From: Galerina marginata
Taxonomy: Eukaryota; Basidiomycota; Agaricomycetes; Agaricales; Galerinaceae
Assembly (NCBI GenBank): GCA_023014335.1
Contig: JAECYW010000013.1
Location: forward strand, 1,736,001-1,800,000
Reading direction: 5' to 3'
Length of the DNA: 64,000 nt
Shown: one piece after another, positions 56,741-64,000 of the stretch
Position numbering within the stretch: the first letter of the stretch is position 1
How the letters are laid out: each line of letters begins with the position of its first letter
Made by a program: the position numbers and the translations under genes
The notes under the pieces: generated by a model
Told to the model about the DNA's origin: nothing
Database searches by the model: none
The model's input: the letters and a program-made list of their open reading frames with translations, nothing else

Positions 56741-57125
56741 TATTGATAATATTCTCATATATCTGTTCAAAGCGATCCTTAATCCTCTCGACCATAGCCT
56801 TCAAAGAACAAAATAAGTAATACCATCCACACAAGTCGATAGCACTTGGACGCGCGGCTACAAGCTCACTCTGGCTGAGAGAGACTACTTTCTAGGCTAT
56901 CCAAATCATACGCCACAACTGTTGAAATAACGACAACACTTGGGATCAACCAGACTTCGGTTTCTCTCCCCCGGAGAGTGATAGCCATGTACATATTCGC
57001 TTGGACGTTCTTGCTTCCTTGGGCGCCATTTTCTGTCAATGGGCCTTTGGTACTGCTCTGACGATGCCGTACACGCGCTTGATATTATTGGAGAATGTCA
57101 CGCCTGGCTCTACCTCTACCTCGAC

Positions 57126-57166
57126 GACCGACTCGCGTAGTTGGTCAGAGCATCGCGCTAACAATG
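57126..57166 (+). pseudogene. 5' half of a tRNA-Ile-like sequence
   Basis: GACCGACTCGCGTAGTTGGT followed by CAGAGCATCGCGCTAACAAT matches tRNA-Ile through the anticodon loop, then ends. An A-box is present but no B-box. Confidence 0.5.
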
Positions 57167-57514
57167 GGCTTAGAGAAATTTGAGTGCATTGGCGCGCGTG
57201 CACGTTACAGTTCACTGGCTCCGGGCGAATTATACCTAAGGGGCACTACAGAAAGTCATCTAGTTCCAATAATGCCTTCCCGAGATTACTTATATCTTTT
57301 TCGGAAAATCTGTGTTCGCTACAAGGCGAGTCATTATAAGGCGTTAATCTGCGCGAGGAAGAGTCCATTAAGGAACCCTGTCGACGAAATCTACGTTGAG
57401 AGACTCAGGAATCTTGATCGCTTGGTTTCCGTGATGACTCCTGCCTGAAATCAGCCAAGTTTGGCATCGAACTTCTCTGTGCCTCTTGAAAATTGGGTTG
57501 ATGTATTCACTCAA

Positions 57515-57800
57515 GGTCGACCTCGTGGACACCTAGCCGTGTTGGTGCTTCACTCCTTCTAGTTCCTTTCTGAAATTCCAATGCGACGAAGGTTTTAGAT
57601 TTGATCCCTCACGCAGCAAGAGGTTAGATGTATCTCCCTTTTTTTGGACCTCTATCAATTATCCCTCCTGTTTTCGCCCTTTCTAAACAACTTTATCAAT
57701 AACGGCTTCGTAACTTCCCCCCTGCTCTTCCGATCTAAGAAAGGCAAGGCACGAGTACGAGACACCAGAGGCGTTGGATAAACTCTTGGTCTGGCCGTTG
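57515..57800 (+). mobile_element. tRNA-derived SINE-like repeat, copy 2
   Basis: The tRNA head is badly decayed, but GACGAAGGTTTTAGATTTGA and CCCTCAC (57585-57612) keep the T-arm/B-box region. The body (TCTCCCTTTTTTTGGACCTC, AATTATC, GAGACACCAGAGGCGTTGGA) aligns with copy 1. Confidence 0.5.
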
Positions 57801-58905
57801 AGCCCGATTTGAAGTGATCCTTCCTACTCCCCGTTATCTGCAAAATTGATGTACCGCCTCTGTAGATCCGTTGTTGTTCGGGTAACTAGGCTAGGACCTA
57901 GGGGGAGAAGCTCATCCTTGCGTTCTAAAGTGAAGATACATAAGCTAAACATTGTACAGAGCGTAGGGAAGAGCGTTTCCATCAACAGCCCTGTTGGCTA
58001 TCTCATGTGGCTGGCGCAATTATGACAACTTTGATTGCAGGATACTCACCTGTATCTGGACCAAAAGGTAAGACTCGTAGCCACCCGCCCCAAACTCGCA
58101 CTAATGTTTTGAAGACGGCCTACAAGTCATGTCAAGTCGCTTGATTTTTACCGCACATTTTGCGGTGGGCCTTTCCTTAAAACCAAAGACGAAGTTTCTT
58201 CGCCAAAACGAATCACTTGAAATACCGCAGTCGAAGCAGAGGTGTCCACATGGCTGCAGAAAGTACTGATCAAATTCTGATATCTTGCCTTTTATTAGAC
58301 TGAAAAAACGACTTCCTTAGGGTGATATAAGATTCTGGAAAGATCCTTATATGGTAATCCATTCCTGCACTATTTCGACCTCATGTCCACGTACGCGTAA
58401 TGCGAGAGTGTGAACTGAACAATTGAGCAAAGTGTAAAGTGTGACAAGGCCCAAAATAGGATACGAAATTCTAAAAACGAGAACCGCCGAAATGGACCCA
58501 TAATTTCCTGATTAAGCCCTATTTTATAAACAAGTTGTAAAATGGACTACGTATGTAACGGGTAGCATGTGAGCATGAGGTCAAAATAGTACAGTATCAC
58601 GGTCGTTCAGCCTTTTGTTTACGCCATCAATGAAATAATACCCAGGTGATTCAGAGGCACTTCCCAACTTCAACGTTTTCCAATGTAGCAGTTCATAAGC
58701 CGCGGATCGGATTCTATGATGGACAACCCTGTGCCTGTAACCGATGGAGTATCTACGGGAACACATTTCTGGAGGGGACTGTTGATCCTGTGAAAGCTCG
58801 TCGTACTCCGAGCGAGGTCAACGGATATGTTCAGCCAAGTGCGACCTGAGCTCCTGCCATTTCTTCCATGAGAAGAAAACTTTGGTTTGAGCAACGGCAC
58901 ATGCA

Positions 58906-59092
58906 CACTACTGTGGTGTGAAAATTTTGCCAGTGGGTCAAAAGGTGAGTCACGGCGCTTGGATTTTGCTACGGCTTTTTCAAGTTGCTCTCGCAATTGA
59001 GGGGTACATGGGATGGCAAAACGAGGGAGTAAAACCCAAACGACGTGCCCAGACATTTCGACTCTCGTCAAAATAGTCTGGCCCCAGTAGTG
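58906..59092 (+). mobile_element. 187-bp MITE, copy B
   Basis: Terminal inverted repeats CACTACTGTGGTGTGAAAAT / complement of ATAGTCTGGCCCCAGTAGTG. Same length and same internal blocks as 41077-41263. No clear target duplication. A minus-strand 160-codon frame crosses it and is therefore not credible as a gene. The rest of 57801-59368 shows no gene. Confidence 0.72.
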
Positions 59093-59368
59093 ACACAGAA
59101 ATTCAGGCAACATTCTGATTTGATCTGATACTATTCGTTTGGTAGTGTTCATCTCAAGTTCATCTTTTACATGATAGAAATTCCAGAATTCTGTTCTTCT
59201 TTGCGAAGTGAACGGAAGGTTCTAAGTATAACCGTTACTAGTTGGGTATCCTATCCAAAAATAAACGATGGGATAAAGTTTGCAATTGATTTTCAACATC
59301 GAAGGACAGTGCTTAAATAGCAAACCTCGTCAAAGGGAAAGACAGCCCCATCCATTCTGAACTGTACA

Positions 59369-61230
59369 ATGACCTTCCTGGTAAATATCTTTGGCGCGGC
59401 CCAGATTGGTGTTGTCTTCAATGCCTGGTCTGTTTCCTCCAATTGTCAAGTTCAAAAGGCTAATAAACATTTTTGGTAAATTACAGGATGGTAGGGATAA
59501 TCTGTGTGCAGGGGTATTATTATTTTCTCCACTTTCCACGCGACAAGATGGTTGTTAAGTTATTGGTAATTTAATTGCTCGTCGAACACTGCCGATAAAC
59601 TGATGGGGATTGTTCAGGTTGCTTGGGTTGTGTAAGTGTCGTCTAACAAAAACTTCCAGCCCATAACTTAAAGAAGCATAGCGGGCTCCAGGTCTTCAAT
59701 TTGTCAGTTGATTGAGGCCCTAGGATCTCTTTTACATCTATTGAAAGGACGGAGACAGGTTTGTCCAGACAGCATTTGTCTATCATTACCTTGTCGCGTC
59801 CTTCGGCGATCACAATAAATTGACTATCGTAACATGGTAAAATTTAATTCTGCCCATAGCATTGAAAAATTCACTTACTGTGATCCAACAGGGAATGGTC
59901 ACTGTACATAGGCATGATCGTGAGTTTTCTCTTGCATAACTACCATTTAATCCCTCTCAAGCAGCCTGCTGTTCGCCTAGTCATTCGCCGCATGCAGTGT
60001 TCAGTTGTTCTACGCCCATCGTATATTTATCCGTAATTATCTCCTCCTTTCAATAGGTTGTTATGCAGACCAACTAATTCTTATTGGGCTCTAGTGAGTC
60101 GCCGGAATTATTTCGTTTCTGGGATAATTGTACGTCAACATCCGTGACACAAAGTTCTAGCATTTAATTTTTTTTTGGATTATTTAGATGGTTTTAGCCC
60201 TCGCTGGACTCGGTAAAGAGCTATCTTTCGTTTCTTAACTCTGCCTAAACATGTTGCAGGGTTTTGTTCTGCAATCATGATCCTCACATTAACTTCACAT
60301 AGGAAGTTCACCACCGTTCTCGAATTGTCGGCAAGTTTTTCGATTTAATTCAACATTTCTGCCAACTCTAACTACCCGTCGACATTAGTGGCTCATGCAG
60401 GTTTGGCTCTGCGTCGATGGAGCTTGTGACCTCCTCATTGCCGTCTTTCAAGTTTATTTTTTGTATCGTGGTCGCGGAGATATTGTAAAGTCAGTCCATC
60501 GCCTTTCTCTGGAATTATTGAACGATCCTTCTTACTCCCAAACCTCTGCAGGACGAAGACATTTGTGAATACCCTCATTTTATATCTTATCAGCACGGAG
60601 CTGCTCGTTAGGTATGGCTGGTCTTCGCTTACAAGACGATGAAGTAATTTTTCATACCACTCAGCATTCTTCTCTTGGTTGAATTAACGACGGTAATCAT
60701 TAGGCGTCACTTAGGCAGGAATTTGCTGATTTTTTACGTCCTAGTTTGTCGCCTTGGGTTTCAATTTTTCGCATGTCTTCCTCAGCTACATGATGGGTGC
60801 AAGTAAGTCATGCTCTCCTCTATTTTCCTGCTAGTTCAAAGAATTACTCAAAAATAAAAACAGTCCACGCAATGTCTTTCCTAGCCAAGTACGTGAATAT
60901 TCAAAATATCTTCGCGCTCGGGTTCCACTCAACAAATTGTGTCAGTTTGGATGCGAGGAGGAAAGCGAGTCTTATGACCGGCGTAATCTTGGTGGATAGC
61001 TCTGGCGGTACTGCTGCTCGTGCATTGCACACTGGCGATACTGTGAATGGTGGGCCGTGGCAAGTCAAAGTGAATCCAGGACTCGATGAGAAGATCGACA
61101 CGCAATTCACTACCATCCAGGTATGTGAACTTTCCCGTGCAGCCCTCGCAAATTACTTAGTAAGAATTTCTACGACTAGAGTTCCGATTCTGGAGAAATC
61201 GAGACTGCAGTATTGAACCGACGTGGATGA
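59369..61230 (+). CDS. DUF6534-type multipass membrane protein, 15 exons
   Basis: The exons are too short to stand out as ORFs. Joining them in phase gives 329 aa: 59369-59427, 59487-59565, 59618-59629, 59748-59836, 59892-59919, 59981-60032, 60095-60129, 60188-60212, 60260-60330, 60389-60489, 60552-60611, 60704-60802, 60835-60888, 60946-61120, 61180-61230. Family landmarks in order: FGAAQIGVVFNAW, GYYYFLHFPRDKMVVKLL, VYHYLVASFGDHNKL, SVQLFYAHRIFILSRRNYFV, VWLCVDGACDLLIAVFQVYF, YRGRGDIVKTKTFVNTLILY, AMSFLANLDARRK. Seven helices are expected. Exon 3 is only 12 nt, and the intron after exon 9 appears to be GC-AG (GCAAGT). The third and thirteenth exons are the least certain. Function of the family is unknown. 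Confidence 0.75.
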
Positions 61231-62886
61231 TAAAAGCGCAAAGTATACAGAAGCAAAGTAAGACCTAGTTATGAAAGTCAGTTTAAGTTTTAGTACCATA
61301 CACAATGTGTCGTCGTGATGCACACGGGAGCGGTGTTGTCCAAAGGTTTAATGGTTCCTAGTGATAAGGAAATGCCTCAATGACCTCAAGCTTCTGACCG
61401 ACCGAATTTCCCTGGCCGGACGAGCCAGTTCACTCTCTTGTAGACCCAGTATGTGCGTTTCCTTCAGACGTCGACCGGAAACGTTGCCATTGTCTGCACA
61501 CACTAGCAAAAGATTGATATGGGACTCATTGAGACTTAAAACTACAGGCCTGTTGCATGCCAGAGGGTAATCCAAGGCGCCAAAGTAAAACCATTTGCTT
61601 AAGTGGTCAATTATCGGCGAACAGGACCTGTCAGGTTGTACCCGATGGAGCAGTACAATCCATCCGGACCTGGGCGTCTGAGGCTCGGAAACGCGTCGAG
61701 TAGTGTGGAAACGCGTCGCACGCGATGGCAAGAAGCAAGCGGCTAATTACAGCCACTGATGGGATCTACAGTGTGCTATCTAATCTACGGCGCGCTCGGT
61801 CCCGATCTCATGACATCGTTGACCAACTTTACTTTCTAGGCCACCGTCCAAGCATTAGCCACCACTTAGAAATGAAGACAATGTATGCGATCAACTCAAC
61901 TTCGTTCCTGTCTCCTGCAGCAGAACGCTATCCATCTGTAAATTAAATTTCCAACCAAAGGTTACCAACCAAACTTCGCTTCAAATTGCTCACCACTTTC
62001 TTGTTGCTGCTGTGAAGTGCTCTGACAGCAGACGACGCATATACACCTACAAGCTCCTACAATAAGTCGATTGAAGCTCACTGCTGACATCCGTTATACT
62101 ATCTGTATCGGAGGTTAGCAGGTCGGGATCGGGAGTTTCGAAAGTTCGTATTGTATCCTGAATCTGCACGCGGCCGTGGCGCAGTGCACCCTACTGACCA
62201 GTGCTTCTAGTACTCAGTGGGACAACGGATACGTTCGCTCGCCGAGTCCTGGCATGGGAATCATTTCGTGTCAATACAATCCCGATTTTCAAGTAATTCA
62301 AACTCGACAGCTCATCTAGGGTATGGTCCAGAATTAAAAGAATTTAGATGAAAGGAACCCCAAAATTAAGGCTATAATTACCAAGGTCGGTCACCAACAT
62401 CCGGTTCACATGTAAACTCTTCCAATCATGACATGAACTAAAACCCGATGCTTTTACTCATGGATTTTCGCGCCGTTCCAAAAAAAGACGTATCACGCCT
62501 GAGACCAACTGAACGGTGGTCGCGGCGCACGACAGTAAACCGCTCCGGATAATTGATAGCCGTTAGGTGTTACCGATATTGATTGCCCTCGAGATATCCA
62601 GTAGAATGCTGTTTAATTTCAGCTTGTAAGTACACCTAAAAGCTAGTTACTTATCTTGGGAAGAATCGATGAGGGGTTGGATAACTGAACCGAAAAAACA
62701 CCTGAGAACCCCATATTTGCTGTCGACCGAGTAAACGAGGATAGACTGACCAATGACATCCTTGTCAAGGGTGTACGTTTAGAGTGTATGTTTGGCGTTC
62801 GAGCGTGATGTATGATGCATATCAGCGTGGCGAACTCAATAAAAGCTGGTTATTTGGTGACATCCATCAGCATCTCCGCCGCCCCA
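61231..62886. other. non-genic stretch
   Basis: Several overlapping 70-130-codon frames on both strands, none protein-like enough to call. Intergenic DNA before the methyltransferase gene. Confidence 0.4.
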
Positions 62887-63662
62887 ATGTCGTTGACCAA
62901 AATTCCACTCACGCTGGCTTTCTGCTGGGCCTACAAAAAAAGCGCAACTTCACCCAATCCACCACCGGCACAAGGCGACTCTCGTGTTTCCTTTAACATC
63001 ATGGAGAACCCATGGTATACGCAGAAATTGCTCTTCTGCGCCACGGTAATCGACTGAATTCCTAGCTGCCCTGGAAGAAAACTGAACACGCGTTAATCCG
63101 GCAGCGCCTGCAATGGCTAGCCGGGCTTGCAGAAACAGCAACCATACTCGCCTGGAACTTCCCATCATCGCCGATATCGAAGGCGGTGCTTCCGTTTCTC
63201 GTCCTAAATACGGGAAACCCCGAAGAACTTCGTTTATCCCCCCTTACCACAATTGGAGGGTGGTTGATGATCATCGGAGCACTCATCAGGCTGGTGACCT
63301 TCCGATATTTGGGAAAGTTCTTCCGCTTTGAGGCCAGCCTCCAAGAAGACCATGTCTTAATCACAAGTGGCCCGTACTCTATCGTTCGGCATCCAAGTTA
63401 CACCGGGTTGATAATTGCTCATCCTGGCTGGTTTCTGTGGCAGTTCGGCAAAGGGTCTTGGGTTAGGGAGTCGGGTATTTGGAATACAGCGGTTGGGAAA
63501 ATCGTGGTTATGTCCTTTGGGATAGTCATAATTATCGGGCCGTTGTACCTTACACTGGAGAGAATGTCGCGGGAGGACAAAGCACTCAAGATGCGGTTTG
63601 GGAAGGAATGGGAGCAGTGGGCTGACCGAGTTCGTTATTGTGTTATACCCGGTATTTGGTAG
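62887..63662 (+). CDS. isoprenylcysteine carboxyl methyltransferase (ICMT)
   Basis: Exons 62887-63045 and 63105-63662 give 238 aa. It methylates the C-terminal prenylated cysteine of CaaX proteins (Ras-like GTPases, pheromones) in the ER membrane, using SAM. Conserved core: GKFFRFEASLQEDHVLITSG, PYSIVRHPSYTGLIIAHPGW, then the C-terminal LERMSREDKALKMRFGKEWE and QWADRV. About five membrane helices. Start MSLTKIPLTLAFCW chosen by family fit; the frame is open 75 nt upstream. Agaricomycetes carry several ICMT paralogues, so this need not be the sole Ste14. Confidence 0.88.
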
Positions 63663-64000
63663 ACTGCTTGGAATCTGATCTATCGAGAGGCAAGCTAGAA
63701 GTTGTATCGGTCTTGCAGGGGTTTACATTTCAGAAGAAAGTTACGCAAGAAGGTTCTCAGACGGAAAAGCACACATAAAAGCATTTGATCAGCCTTGACG
63801 ATTTAACATGGGTTCCGAAATACGTTCAGATTCTCCAGGAAGTTCGTCCACGTCGAAAACAGCCCAACCAATACAGAGAAGAAGAGGATGAGGCTCCGTA
63901 TGCACCAGCCCTCATGGATGAACGGTATGCAGTTCAGGATATATGACCGCCCCCATATAGGCCAGGTAGAGGTGGCCTGGAAGGTTGAACACCCCTAAAG
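63663..64000. other. end of window, no gene seen
   Basis: Nothing recognised in the last 338 bp; a gene could begin here and continue beyond the window. Confidence 0.3.

Noticed and set aside
58670..59152. Minus-strand 160-codon frame
   Set aside because: It runs through a 187-bp MITE, so a third of it would be transposon sequence.
61348..61731. Minus-strand 127-codon frame
   Set aside because: No family resemblance, and the plus strand of the same stretch is also open; likely chance.
1..64000. CRISPR arrays, bacterial operons, rRNA
   Set aside because: The DNA is eukaryotic, with spliced genes; no regularly spaced repeats or rRNA-like sequence seen.

Overview
The window is nuclear DNA of a filamentous fungus, almost certainly an agaricomycete basidiomycete. 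The signs are dense short introns (mostly 45-75 nt, GT..AG), NACHT, DUF6534, F-box/LRR and P450 family genes, an isoprenylcysteine methyltransferase of the basidiomycete type, and fungal hAT, Helitron and LTR elements. Many genes have exons too short to show as open reading frames. I rebuilt splice structures by hand from donor and acceptor sites, phase and family similarity. No database search was run.

Layout. 1-11.3 kb is mostly a conserved gene block: the tail of a decayed NACHT gene, a small CxxC protein, an 18-exon mitochondrial Hsp78/ClpB disaggregase, and a large ankyrin-RCC1-BTB (IBtk-like) gene on the minus strand. 12.9-27 kb is a transposon nest: a 1770-bp perfect-register inverted repeat (12966-14735 and 19125-20894) whose inner ends are the ends of a 582-bp non-autonomous hAT element; a third hAT inside a decayed copia gag; a Helitron 3' terminus beside a solo LTR; an expanded agaricomycete gene of unknown function (21.4-24.1 kb); and a young 1.19-kb LTR element with a 5-bp target duplication. 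27-35 kb returns to genes: a small secreted protein, an F-box-like gene, tRNA-Val, squalene synthase ERG9, a tiny basic protein and a four-helix membrane protein.

35-52 kb is a locally duplicated region. A four-TM gene plus a minus-strand F-box gene occur twice (the second TM copy is broken and fused to a P450 exon fragment), followed by a divergent MYND zinc-finger/P450 pair, a dead third F-box copy, two tandem single-exon LRR-like paralogues and tRNA-Ile. 52-64 kb holds a low-complexity protein, a mitochondrial J-domain protein, two tRNA-Ile-derived SINE-like repeats, a 187-bp MITE, a 15-exon DUF6534 membrane protein and an ICMT-type methyltransferase.

Functionally, the housekeeping genes are unrelated to each other (protein disaggregation, sterol synthesis, CaaX processing, tRNA). 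The rest is fast-evolving accessory sequence. The most notable signal is structural: a mosaic inverted duplication that looks like hAT-anchored gene conversion.
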